Counted from the first letter of the stretch, positions 39,217 to 48,356 are shown. The stretch: DNA of 64,000 bases from Rhizobacter sp. (GCA_019635355.1 JAHBZQ010000001.1:806001-870000), one strand, 5' to 3'. Made by a program: numbers and translations. The notes: generated by a model from the letters alone, not told the origin.

Positions 39217-39556
39217 CGAGGAAGGCCGCACAGTGCGGCTTCCCAAGTCAATCCGGGGAGTTCTTCTCCGCGACTTCGCCGCTTCAAGCGGCACCCGCCG
39301 GGTGTCGGTGATTGTTCAGCCTCACTTGAACACGCTGCCGAAGGGAACGCCTTCGCTTGATCTTGCTGCGGCCAAGCGCGCTACGACAGCGCTGAAAAAG
39401 GATTTGGCTGGGCTGGGTCTGCTCGACCGAGCCCGAAGCGTGTCGGTGTTCAGTGGCTTCGTCTTGGAGGTGACGCCCAAGCAGCTCAGGCTGCTGGCGA
39501 AGGCTCCTGGCGTGCAGTCGATTCGGCCGAACTTGCGTCGCCACAAGCTGCTATGA
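39194..39556 (+). CDS. Peptidase inhibitor I9-like small protein
   Basis: A 120-residue protein starting MPTQQQRDEEGRTVRLPKSI. The C-terminal 80 residues have the pattern of a subtilisin propeptide/inhibitor I9 domain: VSVIVQPHL..., AKRATTALKKDLAGLGLLDR, FSGFVLEVTPKQLRLLAKAP and GVQSIRPNLRRH. I9 domains usually sit in front of a subtilase or act as standalone inhibitors; no S8 protease is encoded nearby. It overlaps the end of the preceding gene by 23 bp, and the pair may work as one unit. Confidence 0.65.
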   Translation: MPTQQQRDEEGRTVRLPKSIRGVLLRDFAASSGTRRVSVIVQPHLNTLPKGTPSLDLAAAKRATTALKKDLAGLGLLDRARSVSVFSGFVLEVTPKQLRLLAKAPGVQSIRPNLRRHKLL

Positions 39557-39563
39557 GACTGGT

Positions 39564-41561
39564 TCACTTTGCCGCGGCGGCCCACCGTGCGGCGATTCCG
39601 TTCACAGCCTCAAAGACCTTGGCAAAGCGATCGCGCGTTTCCTGCGGAAGCTCGGCGAACTTCTGCTTGGAAAGGTCCTTCATGATCACCTTAGCTACCC
39701 GTCCCTTGTTGAACTTCACACCCTTCTTTTCGAAGAAGGTCGTCAATCTGTCGACAATTGAGCCCGCTCCGGCCGGCAGTTTGATGGCGACCTTCGCACC
39801 ACCAATTTCCTTCGCGTAGGCTTCGGCAGTCGCTCGGAGGTAGCTGTCTTGCTCGAACAGATCCTCCAACTCGATCGCATCAGGCTTGCCGATGACGCTT
39901 CCGAGCATGAGCACATCACCGTCCTTCATGAGCCAGTTGTTGATGAGCTGCTTGCGAGCGTTCTCACCCTCTGTGTCCGAATCAAGTAGGGTCGCGACCT
40001 TGAGTTCCTGACCAAGCATCAGCGTTGCGAGGTAGGCAGCCTTCGACGCACCGCCGGCGGGGGTGATTACGATCGAATCGTCCAAGCCAACCTCGGCGGC
40101 CTCCTTGAACATCGTTGAGACCGTGCTGAGGAACCAGAAATCGGTCACCCCTTCAACGACCAGATTTCGTTCACCGATGAACAACGACTGCGCCCAAGAC
40201 AGACCGAGCGCGGCTTGAAGGGTGAAACGTGCGTCCTTGTCCGCCGTTGCCCATTCATCGTGCACCTTGGTACCTTCGCCGCGCTTCTCCTCGGCAACCC
40301 AGATGTTGTCGAGGCGGTTCATGTCGATCATGAATGGCAAGTGCGTCGTGTAAATCACCTGATTGGCCTTTGCATACTCCTTCATGCGACCAAGCAAGTC
40401 ACGTTGGGCAGCTGCATGTAGATGAAGCCCTGGCTCGTCAAGCAAGATCACGGCATCTCTGAACTCCCCATCGGTCTCGTACATGAACTTCATGTCGAAG
40501 GAGAAAAACCACTGGAACCCCTTGGAGCGCTCTTCGAGAGGAACAAGAGCCCGGGTATCTTCATCTTTGACAAAGGTGATGAAGTGGTAACCGTCAGCCT
40601 GGAACTGCACCTCGTACTTTTTCTGTGACCACCTGGCAGCAATGTCGTTGGTCAGCGTCTGACTGGCGTCGTTCATGTCAAGGATGCGCTGCTCGCGGTC
40701 CTTCTGAGCGCCTTTGGTCACTTCTTCCGCGAGATCCAGGCCGGCCATCTCCATGATCATCTCGATGGTCTTGTCCTCTTCTGTCGCTTGACCTTGGTCC
40801 TTGCGCTGTTTGACTTGGTCGAGATGCGCCGTCCCGTGGAAAGCCAGCCAGTCATCCATATAGATGAAGGTCGGCATCCATTTCAGAACGAGGTTCCAAG
40901 CGTCCGTCCAGGGGCTGTTGTCCTGCTTCTTCGCAAGGCGATCGCATTCAACACCGAGCGTTTGCGCGAGCTCTGGACTGGCTTGCTGGGTCGCCATTTC
41001 GACCAGCTGAGCTTTTGCCTCAGCGAGAGCCGCCTTAATGGCACCTACATCTTCCGCAGCAGCCTCAAGCTTTTCCTTTGACTGCTGGACCACCGCGTTC
41101 AACGCTCCAACGAGAGGTTCAGCCTTGCCAGCGGTTATGCCCTTTACCGATGCATCGAGCGAAAGACATGCCGACTTGCCACTCCGTTTCTGCGGAACAT
41201 TGCCTTTGGGTTCATAGACAACCGAATACGTGCCGTCGTACCGGCGACCGATGAGAGCACTGGTCGTTCCAGCCCATTGCGGGTCGACCAATGCGAGTGC
41301 GGCTTGTTCTTGCTCATTGAACACAAAGCGTGCGCGAACCACTTCGAACTTGTCGTCGCGTTCCTTTCGCTTGCCTCGCGGCCACTCACGATCAAGGCTG
41401 TATGGCTCTTTCTTGAAAGGCTTCAGCTTCCACAAGGCCTTCAGCAACGAAGTCTTGCCCGATTCGTTCTTCCCGACGATGACCGCAATGTCGTCGAGCG
41501 TCACCCAACCAGAATCGATGACGCTTCTGAACATGCGAACGTTGAACTCAGTAAGTTTCAT
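39564..41561 (-). CDS. OLD-family ATP-dependent endonuclease (AAA ATPase + TOPRIM)
   Basis: A 665-residue protein. The N-terminal ABC-type ATPase has Walker A GKNESGKT (residues 30-37) and, near 373, ILLDEPGLHLHAAAQRDLLGR, then IYTTHLPFMID. The C-terminal TOPRIM nuclease region has NLVVEGVTDFWFL near 470 and LLDSDTEGE near 527, giving the Glu and DxD metal ligands. This is the OLD layout used by phage-defence nucleases such as GajA, but no UvrD-like helicase (GajB) adjoins it. Instead it follows a 146-aa gene and a TIR gene on the same strand. ATG 41561 is used because it starts MKLTEFNVRMFRSV, the normal family N-terminus. Confidence 0.85.
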   Translation of the reverse strand: MKLTEFNVRMFRSVIDSGWVTLDDIAVIVGKNESGKTSLLKALWKLKPFKKEPYSLDREWPRGKRKERDDKFEVVRARFVFNEQEQAALALVDPQWAGTTSALIGRRYDGTYSVVYEPKGNVPQKRSGKSACLSLDASVKGITAGKAEPLVGALNAVVQQSKEKLEAAAEDVGAIKAALAEAKAQLVEMATQQASPELAQTLGVECDRLAKKQDNSPWTDAWNLVLKWMPTFIYMDDWLAFHGTAHLDQVKQRKDQGQATEEDKTIEMIMEMAGLDLAEEVTKGAQKDREQRILDMNDASQTLTNDIAARWSQKKYEVQFQADGYHFITFVKDEDTRALVPLEERSKGFQWFFSFDMKFMYETDGEFRDAVILLDEPGLHLHAAAQRDLLGRMKEYAKANQVIYTTHLPFMIDMNRLDNIWVAEEKRGEGTKVHDEWATADKDARFTLQAALGLSWAQSLFIGERNLVVEGVTDFWFLSTVSTMFKEAAEVGLDDSIVITPAGGASKAAYLATLMLGQELKVATLLDSDTEGENARKQLINNWLMKDGDVLMLGSVIGKPDAIELEDLFEQDSYLRATAEAYAKEIGGAKVAIKLPAGAGSIVDRLTTFFEKKGVKFNKGRVAKVIMKDLSKQKFAELPQETRDRFAKVFEAVNGIAARWAAAAK

Positions 41562-41631
41562 TGGGCAATCCGTCCTACCTGATGTGGATATCAAACTCTG
41601 ATGCGTCCTTTTGCGTGTGCGCCTTATGCGG

Positions 41632-42072
41632 TCACGACCCCAGCGGCTGCTGAATGGCCTGGTTCAAGAAGCTCGCCAAGATGTCTTCTGCGTTGGCGTT
41701 CATGACCGCGGCGTCCGAGTTTTCGTATTCGATGTCGGTGTCGCCCGACGGTGTGAAAGTGAATGAGCCCAGCTGTGTGGGCTCGCCCGCACAGCCAACA
41801 CGCGGAAGTTGACGGACCACCACTCGGCCCTTGGCTCCGCCACTAGGGGTGATCGGTTGGAGCTGGAAGGTCATCTCAATCCGAACCGTGGTAAAGGTGG
41901 CGGTGAGAGAAAGCCCGTCCACCGCCGGTGTGACGAGCACGCCTTTCACCGGGCATTCGGTCGAGGAAAAGAACTGGAGATCTCCGACGAACTTGTCGAA
42001 TTGCGTCTTCAATCTGTCAAATCGTTCTTCGATGGCCGCCAGTCGTTGGATCTCATGGAGTGCAAGTTTCAC
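41632..42072 (-). CDS. Hypothetical protein between TIR and OLD genes, 146 aa
   Basis: A soluble protein with an N-terminal helix (LHEIQRLAAIEERFDRLKTQFDKFVGDL) followed by beta-rich sequence (LTATFTTVRIEMTFQLQPITP, FTPSGDTDIEYEN). No family is recognised. It lies 35 bp after the TIR gene and 70 bp before the OLD gene on the same strand, so the three genes are likely co-transcribed. A sensor or adaptor role would fit, but is not shown. Confidence 0.65.
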   Translation of the reverse strand: MKLALHEIQRLAAIEERFDRLKTQFDKFVGDLQFFSSTECPVKGVLVTPAVDGLSLTATFTTVRIEMTFQLQPITPSGGAKGRVVVRQLPRVGCAGEPTQLGSFTFTPSGDTDIEYENSDAAVMNANAEDILASFLNQAIQQPLGS

Positions 42073-42107
42073 GTCGTGTGCTCCCTGTGGTTAAAGAGTT
42101 CTGATGC

Positions 42108-43079
42108 TCACTGAAGCCGTTCGATGAGCATGCCCCAGTACATCTCGGCGGCTCCTTGTTGAGAAAGCTGCTTCGGCGTGTTGCCGAACGACGCCATGCC
42201 CAGCGGCTTGAGGAACATGGCTTGATCGTCGTGATCAACGCTGAGCTGCTCGTTGAAGCTGTTGCCACGGCTCGATGCGTCGGCCGAGAAGGTGATGGCG
42301 TTGCTGCTGAAGCCGCTGGCGCCGAGGTTGATAGCGCATTCGCACCGCCGCGCACCGTTCTGATAGATCGCCGCGGTGAACTTGTTGGCGTCAATCCTGC
42401 GGAACTGAGTTTCGATCCCTGCGTTCCTTGCTTTCAGCTCTTCGAGAGAGTTCTCGAAGTACCGTGCCATGTACTCGAAGGTCTCGTGCCGAAACTGGTC
42501 ATGGTCCAGTTGCGAGAACTGTTTGCGCAGGCGTAGGTTGCTGGACCGTGGCGCCAAAGCCTCGATCTGGAGCAGAGGTTGAGTGCTTTGAGGCGCTTGC
42601 GCTTTGCCGGCGGCAGGGGCAGCACTTGGAGCTGAACCGGCAGACAGCTTCTCCACGACGGCGCGGATCTGCTTCGCAACATCGGTATAGGCCTCGTCGT
42701 AGTTGGTCCAGCTGGTGATGGGCTTGCCATCAGTCGGCACAGCCAGCAAGCCTTTGAGGGGCGTGGACAGCCAGTCGCAGGAGCGGACGATGATCGGAAT
42801 CACTCGCGCTTCGCCTTTCGCGTGCCGCTCCAGCGCGCGCCCCATCTCGATCGTGTAGCAGTAGTGGGAAGCCAGGAAACTCGCGCTAACCAGCAACAGG
42901 ATGACGTCCGCCTGGTTCAACTGCTCGTCGATCTCCCCGTTGACATCGGCGCCAGCGAGAAGGCGCCGGTCGTGCCATTGCTCAATCAGGCCTTCGTGGC
43001 GCAGCGACGCAAGGTGTTTCTCAAGTTGGTTGCGGTAGGTCTCATCGTCATGTGAATACGAGAAGAAGACTTTGGCCAT
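42108..43079 (-). CDS. TIR-domain protein, putative NAD-cleaving effector
   Basis: A 323-residue protein whose first 140 residues are a TIR domain: MAKVFFSYSHDDETYRNQLE, DVILLLVSASFLASHYCYTIEMGRAL with Glu78 in the usual catalytic position, and VIPIIVRSCDW. The C-terminal 150 residues form another domain (SQLDHDQFRHETFEYMARYFENSLEELKARN and a beta-rich part) that could sense a signal. Bacterial TIR proteins hydrolyse NAD or make signalling nucleotides in phage defence. It is the first gene of the TIR / 146-aa / OLD series. No Thoeris ThsA partner is present. Confidence 0.82.
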   Translation of the reverse strand: MAKVFFSYSHDDETYRNQLEKHLASLRHEGLIEQWHDRRLLAGADVNGEIDEQLNQADVILLLVSASFLASHYCYTIEMGRALERHAKGEARVIPIIVRSCDWLSTPLKGLLAVPTDGKPITSWTNYDEAYTDVAKQIRAVVEKLSAGSAPSAAPAAGKAQAPQSTQPLLQIEALAPRSSNLRLRKQFSQLDHDQFRHETFEYMARYFENSLEELKARNAGIETQFRRIDANKFTAAIYQNGARRCECAINLGASGFSSNAITFSADASSRGNSFNEQLSVDHDDQAMFLKPLGMASFGNTPKQLSQQGAAEMYWGMLIERLQ

Positions 43080-43321
43080 CGGTGTCCTGCAGGTGGTTGC
43101 TCTTCATGGAATGCCTGACCCCAAGCACCGTATAACTTCTTTAGCGAGTGGGTTCCGGGCCATGTCGGGCGCCGATTTCGGGTTTCAAGGGGTAACTGGC
43201 CGCGGTACAGCGTATTTTTTCGAGCCTAGCCGGTCTATGGCTCCGACAAACGAGCTAAACCCTTATTACCCATTCCCAGAACTGGCGCCGCAGCTCCTTG
43301 TTTTTGCTTCTTTGATGGCAT

Positions 43322-43344
43322 GTAATACGCAAATACGTAATACG
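43322..43344. promoter_or_regulatory. Direct repeats upstream of the kfrA-like gene
   Basis: GTAATACG occurs at 43322-43329 and again at 43337-43344, a 15-bp period, 23 bp before the kfrA-like start. KfrA proteins repress their own promoters, so this is a candidate operator. TAATAC could also serve as a -10 element. Confidence 0.45.
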
Positions 43345-43367
43345 GTATGAAATTCACGGAGACACGC

Positions 43368-44396
43368 ATGGCCAGAGCCGGCATCTACAAGAGCGATGTG
43401 CTCCAAGCGAGGAATCGTCTGGTCAAGGCCGGGCGCCATCCGTCAATCGACGCCATACGTATCGAGTTGGGTAACACCGGCTCCAAGGGCACCATCCATC
43501 GGTACCTGAAGGAGATCGAAGAGGAAGAGTCAGGGGTGACCTCGCAGGTGAAGACCAGCGAGGCGATCCTGGAACTGGCTTCGCGCCTGGCTGAGCGGCT
43601 GGAGTTGGAGGCCAAAGAACGTCTGGTGACGACCGAAGCGCGGCATGCCGAGCGCGTGGCTGAGTTGCAGGCGATGCTGGATCAGCGCCAGCAGGAGCTG
43701 ACAGCCGTGCGTGCCCAGCTGGGTCAAGCCGAGACGGCGCTGGCGCAGGAGAAGGTGTTGCGGCGCGGTGCGGCCGACCAGGTGACGCGCCTGAACCTGG
43801 AGGTCACCCAGCTGACCGCACAGGGGGACGGCTTGCAGCAGCGGCTCACCGAGGCGCAGGCGCATGGCGCCTCTCTTGAAGAACAGCGCCGGCACGCCCA
43901 CGCGTCACTCGAACACTTCCGGGCGGCAGCAAAGGAACAGCGCGAGCGGGAGCAGCGCCAGCATGAGCAGCAGGTGCAGTACCTGCAGGCCGAGCTGGGC
44001 AAGGCCAGCGCTTCACTAGCCGACAAAGCGATCGAGATCCGGGTTGCGACGCAGGAGAAGCTCGAGACCTTGTCTCAGCTGCAGGTCGCGCGCAGCGAAG
44101 CCCGCCAGCTGGAAGAACGTCTGCGTGAACTCAAGCCGCTTAAGGAACAGCTGGCCAACCAAGCGCAGATCGTCGAGCAGCTGCGCGCTCAGGCCGGGCA
44201 ACAGGCCGATCGGGTCGACGAACTTCGAACGCGCAACCTGGCGCTGGAGCAACGCAACACCGAGCTGGTTGGTGAGGTGGCCGCTGCCAGTGCCGCAACG
44301 GCAGCGAAGGAGCAACTGGTGGCGAGCGTGTTGGCTCGGTTGCCGATCACCGGGGAGAAGACGAAGCCCGTGACTGCGGCGACCGGCTCGGCGTAG
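43368..44396 (+). CDS. kfrA: KfrA-like DNA-binding coiled-coil protein
   Basis: A 342-residue protein. The N-terminal domain (MARAGIYKSDVLQARNRLVK, HPSIDAIRIELGNTGSKGTIHRYLKEIE) is the KfrA DNA-binding fold. Residues about 60-320 form one long alanine/glutamine/glutamate-rich coiled coil. KfrA is a plasmid protein that represses its own gene and helps segregation. Its presence suggests that part of the right arm came from a plasmid. ATG 43368 has GGAG upstream; an earlier ATG at 43347 does not. Confidence 0.82.
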   Translation: MARAGIYKSDVLQARNRLVKAGRHPSIDAIRIELGNTGSKGTIHRYLKEIEEEESGVTSQVKTSEAILELASRLAERLELEAKERLVTTEARHAERVAELQAMLDQRQQELTAVRAQLGQAETALAQEKVLRRGAADQVTRLNLEVTQLTAQGDGLQQRLTEAQAHGASLEEQRRHAHASLEHFRAAAKEQREREQRQHEQQVQYLQAELGKASASLADKAIEIRVATQEKLETLSQLQVARSEARQLEERLRELKPLKEQLANQAQIVEQLRAQAGQQADRVDELRTRNLALEQRNTELVGEVAAASAATAAKEQLVASVLARLPITGEKTKPVTAATGSA

Positions 44397-44596
44397 TTTG
44401 CGCGCGGAAACTGACTGGGTGCCGCGAAGGCTCCACTTCGTTTGAGGGATGTTTGTCGTGAAGCCAACTCCTAAGATCTGCCGTCACCAGATATCTACAA
44501 GGCGTGTGAACAGCCTCGAAGTCGGCTGATGGGGGGAATGCGTATGCTGGTTCTGATCTGCAGCGGCAAGAAGTCAGGCTCACAGGCGTCTTGCTG

Positions 44597-45712
44597 ATGT
44601 CTGTGCAGGATCGGCTTGCCTTGTTGCGCAATCAGCTCGAACGGCTACGGGAGACTCATGTCTCGCAGCTCCTTGCCGTCTCGCAGGCTGCGCTGGACGA
44701 GTTCGACCCGAGCCGTCGTGCAACTTTCGGAACCGCGCTGAAGCGGTCGACCCAATCGACGCTAGACGAGCTGAGGGCGCACGGCCAGCGGGTGACAGGG
44801 CACGTCGTCACCACCGCCAAGCAGCTCTTTCTGCCGCTGGACGACACGACGAAGGCGGCCATCCTCGAGATCGCCAAACGCCTGTTCGATGAAGAGCTCT
44901 ACACCCGGCGATTCGACGTTCAATGCCAAAGCTTGTTCCGCAAGGCTGCGGGCCGCGGCTTAAATGCAGAAGGCTGGACGCGCGTCGACATCGAGCGCGC
45001 AGGTCACCACGCAGCCACTGCGAACACGATTCGCCGCGAACTGGCCATGCTTTCTGACGAGCTGGAGTTCATGCGCCTGCAATCGGAGCAAGCGGCACAA
45101 GTTTCACTGTCACGCCTGGGAGATTTCAGCATGCTGTCTTTGATGCACGATACGGTCGACATTCTCAAAAGCAACGGCACCAAGATCGTGGGGCGCAAAG
45201 CAAGCGTCCAGCAAAACAAGATCTTCATGGATGCCAAGGATCTGCTGATCGAACCTGAAGACCTGATCATTCGCCGCATGTCCAACGGTGCAGAAGAAAC
45301 CTACAAGGTCATTGACCCTCGCTTCTACGAGCGTCATGGCGGTATCCAGGCGCACTACCAAATGGATGTCCGCAAGCTCGGGTTGCCCGAGGCCAGCAGT
45401 GCGGTACAGAGCATCACCTACAACATCACCGGCAACAACGCCCGAATCAATCAGAACTCCACCGACAACTCAACCAACGTGGTGCAGATCGACAACCGGG
45501 CGCTGGAGTTGGTCGAAAGCCTCAGGACTGAGTTGAAAAGTGCGCCGCTGGAAACCGCTGCACGGAATGAGGCCTTGGAGGTCGTCGAGGAGATCGACGC
45601 CGCGTTCAAAACTGGGACGCCGAAGAAGTCTGTTGTCTCGGCGTTGCTGAGGGCCTTGCCCGACGTAGCCAACGTCGCCACGATCGCCTCAGCGATCGCC
45701 AGCTTGTTCTGA
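44597..45712 (+). CDS. Hypothetical protein, 371 aa
   Basis: A soluble, largely helical protein (MSVQDRLALLRNQLERLRET). Residues about 265-300 contain the low-complexity segment SITYNITGNNARINQNSTDN followed by STNVV, then helical sequence (ALELVESLRTELKSAPLETA) to the end. Segments of the type NxxxGNNxRxNxxSxDxS recur in proteins of defence-rich islands, but I cannot name the family. It is a single gene, with 200 bp upstream. Function unknown. Confidence 0.65.
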   Translation: MSVQDRLALLRNQLERLRETHVSQLLAVSQAALDEFDPSRRATFGTALKRSTQSTLDELRAHGQRVTGHVVTTAKQLFLPLDDTTKAAILEIAKRLFDEELYTRRFDVQCQSLFRKAAGRGLNAEGWTRVDIERAGHHAATANTIRRELAMLSDELEFMRLQSEQAAQVSLSRLGDFSMLSLMHDTVDILKSNGTKIVGRKASVQQNKIFMDAKDLLIEPEDLIIRRMSNGAEETYKVIDPRFYERHGGIQAHYQMDVRKLGLPEASSAVQSITYNITGNNARINQNSTDNSTNVVQIDNRALELVESLRTELKSAPLETAARNEALEVVEEIDAAFKTGTPKKSVVSALLRALPDVANVATIASAIASLF

Positions 45713-45884
45713 TATCAGAGACTGCCGGCCGGTTTCAACGGTTCGGAGCCACGCGTATTGATCCGGCCTTGCGGCGTCAGCCTACTTGATCAGTGCATTC
45801 AAGTTCTGGCCATGACGGTGCGGAATAGACAGGTTCCAGGCGCCTCATAGGTCTCTTCGAAACCGTCGTGGGTACAGTTCTCGG

Positions 45885-47273
45885 ATGAACTCGAGTTTTC
45901 CATTCCTCGAAGAGCAGTTTGCCGGCAGTGCCGGGGTGTATTCAACAGACTTGGCCCTCATTCGCTTGGGCCGGGACGAGTCCTATTGGGTGGAAGAGAA
46001 CCCCGCAACGCTTGATCGCCTCGCCGTCTTCGTTCATGAGTACGCCCACTACCTGCACAACTTTTCCACTCTCGCAGGCATCTATGGGTTCGTCACATCG
46101 CTGAGGCGCCTTCGACTGTTTTCCAACACGGTTGATGAAAGCGGCCGGAGCTTGGGAAGTGGAGTGCTAGATCCCACTGCACTCAGGGAGTACGAGGGCA
46201 CCATGAAGTTTCGGGTCCATTTGGCTGGAACCCTGGGGCTCCCAAATCTATTCCACGCCGCGTCGCTGGCTTCGTTTGAAATCGTCGGCTGGGACTTCGG
46301 ATCTCAACAGGTGAATCTGGCATCGCAGGTGATGATGCTGAATTCGGTTCGGGTGCGCGTTAGAGCCGGCTCGCCAGGCGCCTACTGCGAGGAATCCTTT
46401 GACCTCGGCTCGCATGTCCTCAGCGAGAGCGTTGCTTGGGAACTGGAGCGAATCCTGTTCGAAACGCAGAAGGCCGATCTCTCGGTTCTGGACGAGGTGA
46501 AGATCTGGCCCTACAAGTTCGCGCGGCGGTTCTTGGAACATTCAATCGGCGGCGCAGTCGACAGTCGCATCGTGGCCAAAGTTGTGTTGCTGGCGCTGCA
46601 GTCCACCGATCCTGGCGTCGCATTTGTTGCGTTGGCCGGAGCCCTAAAGGACAGGGGGGCGCAAAGCCTTGAGGAGGTGGTCGAGCGTTGTCGAGGTGAG
46701 TTCGCGGCCGAATTCGCATCAATGCGCGGCGCGATCGTGTCTGACCTGAGAACAGAGGTGGTCGCCTTTGGTTCGAGGAAGCCACTGCACAGGGCCTTCA
46801 GCGACCTGATCGATACGGCAGAGGCTTTACTGCAGATCCGATCGCAGTCGGAATTCTTCGAGATCGACCTAGTCGAATCACCTGACGGCGCCGCGCTGGT
46901 GAACATGATCAAGTCGTTTCCACCGTGCCCCATCATTCAGCCGGGCGAAGATCGCGATGAAATCTTCTACATCCTTGACCGCGAGCCAGACAAGGTCGCG
47001 GCAGTATCTCTTGGGGTGGCCCAGTCGGCGTTGCAATTTGCCGCAGTGCACTATCAGCTACACGCAATTGCTCCGACCAATCAAGTCCGCAAGCTCAGCT
47101 GCCGGTTCTACGGCAGTTGCGGAGCTCCACAGACCATTGCTGCGCCAGAGCGTTGCAAAGAGAAACCTTGGGAGTCATTCGACCCCACACTTGCCGAGCA
47201 ATGCTGGTACGGACAGGGCGTTGCTCAACTGCGAAGCCGCCCATCCAGCGTAAGTCAACCTCCTGAGCTGTAG
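45885..47273 (+). CDS. Putative zinc metallopeptidase-like protein (HEYAH motif)
   Basis: A 462-residue cytoplasmic-looking protein. RLAVFVHEYAHYLHNFSTL near residue 52 is an HExxH zinc motif, and Glu in VLSESVAWELERI about 125 residues later could be the third ligand, as in gluzincins. No signal peptide or membrane anchor is seen. The family is not recognised, and substrate and activity are unknown. It stands alone on the plus strand, 50 bp before a two-gene unit. Confidence 0.6.
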   Translation: MNSSFPFLEEQFAGSAGVYSTDLALIRLGRDESYWVEENPATLDRLAVFVHEYAHYLHNFSTLAGIYGFVTSLRRLRLFSNTVDESGRSLGSGVLDPTALREYEGTMKFRVHLAGTLGLPNLFHAASLASFEIVGWDFGSQQVNLASQVMMLNSVRVRVRAGSPGAYCEESFDLGSHVLSESVAWELERILFETQKADLSVLDEVKIWPYKFARRFLEHSIGGAVDSRIVAKVVLLALQSTDPGVAFVALAGALKDRGAQSLEEVVERCRGEFAAEFASMRGAIVSDLRTEVVAFGSRKPLHRAFSDLIDTAEALLQIRSQSEFFEIDLVESPDGAALVNMIKSFPPCPIIQPGEDRDEIFYILDREPDKVAAVSLGVAQSALQFAAVHYQLHAIAPTNQVRKLSCRFYGSCGAPQTIAAPERCKEKPWESFDPTLAEQCWYGQGVAQLRSRPSSVSQPPEL

Positions 47274-47322
47274 ATCACAAGCGTGCTGGCATAGGTGCGG
47301 ACACCAAATAGGCGGAACTGCA

Positions 47323-47670
47323 ATGACCTACGACGAGATCGCCAAATCGACCGAGCGCCTGGGCTACAGAGACAAGCTGCGGCTCGCCCAGCTTCTGATT
47401 CAAGTTGCCCGCAAGGAGGAAGAGGAACAGCGGCCAGACAAGCGTGATCCGAAGGCTGCTGGTCCGACAGATCCTGAGCTACTTCAGTACGTGGCTGACC
47501 GGCTCAAAAAGCTCAAGGCGGGCAAAAAGGAATCGGTCCTCAACTCCATCGGCGCCATGTTCCAGTTTCAGGGCGGCATCTCGGACAAAGACAGGGAGAA
47601 GATGTTTGCTGAGCTCGTGAAGGCTCGGCACATCACGCTTGATGGCAACCGTGTTCAGTACGCTGACTGA
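47323..47670 (+). CDS. Small protein upstream of a HEPN-like gene, 115 aa
   Basis: A helical, charged protein (MTYDEIAKSTERLGYRDKLRLAQLLIQVARKEEEEQR, then DRLKKLKAGKKESVLNSIGAMFQFQGG). The end (REKMFAELVKARHITLDGNRVQYAD) resembles a winged-helix-like unit. It ends seven bases before the next gene's start. Size and pairing are those of a toxin-antitoxin antitoxin, with the HEPN-like protein downstream as toxin; this is inference. Confidence 0.6.
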   Translation: MTYDEIAKSTERLGYRDKLRLAQLLIQVARKEEEEQRPDKRDPKAAGPTDPELLQYVADRLKKLKAGKKESVLNSIGAMFQFQGGISDKDREKMFAELVKARHITLDGNRVQYAD

Positions 47671-47677
47671 TGCGCAC

Positions 47678-48325
47678 ATGGCAACCAAGAAGTCTTTTGT
47701 AGACCGACCTGAGGTGAAAGAGTTTGAGTCCGCGGTCAAAGGACTTGAGTTCATAACCACCTTGCATGTCGCACAGTCAAACTTCAACCACGCATTGGGT
47801 CGATTTACGCTCATGTGGGCGGATGCTGAGGCCTATCTCAAGCAGGTGCTCATCGCTTATGCCGGCGTGACCGAGGACGTAGGTCGAGCGCTCTTCTCAG
47901 GCACAAGAGCGAGCACAGCCATAGACCAGATTTCGGCCATTGCTCACAACACGGAGATGGCTGCGGATCGATGGAAAAGCCTGGAGGCGACGTTGAGTCA
48001 TATGCGGGCGATCAATTCGATGCGCGACAAGATCACGCATCACGGCTCAGCATTGACACTCAATTTCACTGACGGCCTGTCTCGCATCATCACGGACAAG
48101 GAAAGGTCCAGCCGAAAGGGCAAAGGCTTCACGCTTGAAGTCGGGCATCAAATGCTCGACGACATGACTCATGACACGCATCGCATCTGCGCTCACCTGA
48201 GCCACCACGCGCAACATCCGACAGGACCATTCACGAAGCCGCAAGAAGGCACCGGCCAGCGTGGTCCGTGGCGCTTCAAGCCACCACAACCGATCGCCAC
48301 TCAGACAAAGCCGAATCCACGATGA
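47678..48325 (+). CDS. HEPN-like protein with RxxxxH motif, 215 aa
   Basis: A helical protein with LGRFTLMWADAEAYLKQVLIAYAGV as the first helix pair and AINSMRDKITHHGSALT near residue 120, where Arg-x4-His is the HEPN-type active-site spacing. The C-terminus is Pro/Gln-rich and basic. It starts seven bases after the 115-aa gene, so the two form a bicistron. The MMATV start at 47639 lies inside the previous gene and is rejected. Confidence 0.6.
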   Translation: MATKKSFVDRPEVKEFESAVKGLEFITTLHVAQSNFNHALGRFTLMWADAEAYLKQVLIAYAGVTEDVGRALFSGTRASTAIDQISAIAHNTEMAADRWKSLEATLSHMRAINSMRDKITHHGSALTLNFTDGLSRIITDKERSSRKGKGFTLEVGHQMLDDMTHDTHRICAHLSHHAQHPTGPFTKPQEGTGQRGPWRFKPPQPIATQTKPNPR

Positions 48326-48356
48326 ACTTGCTCGCGTCGGCTTCAGATGCAGGCGG

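Noticed and set aside
39564..43079. Gabija or Thoeris system
   Set aside because: OLD gene lacks an adjacent UvrD-type helicase, and the TIR gene lacks a ThsA-type partner.
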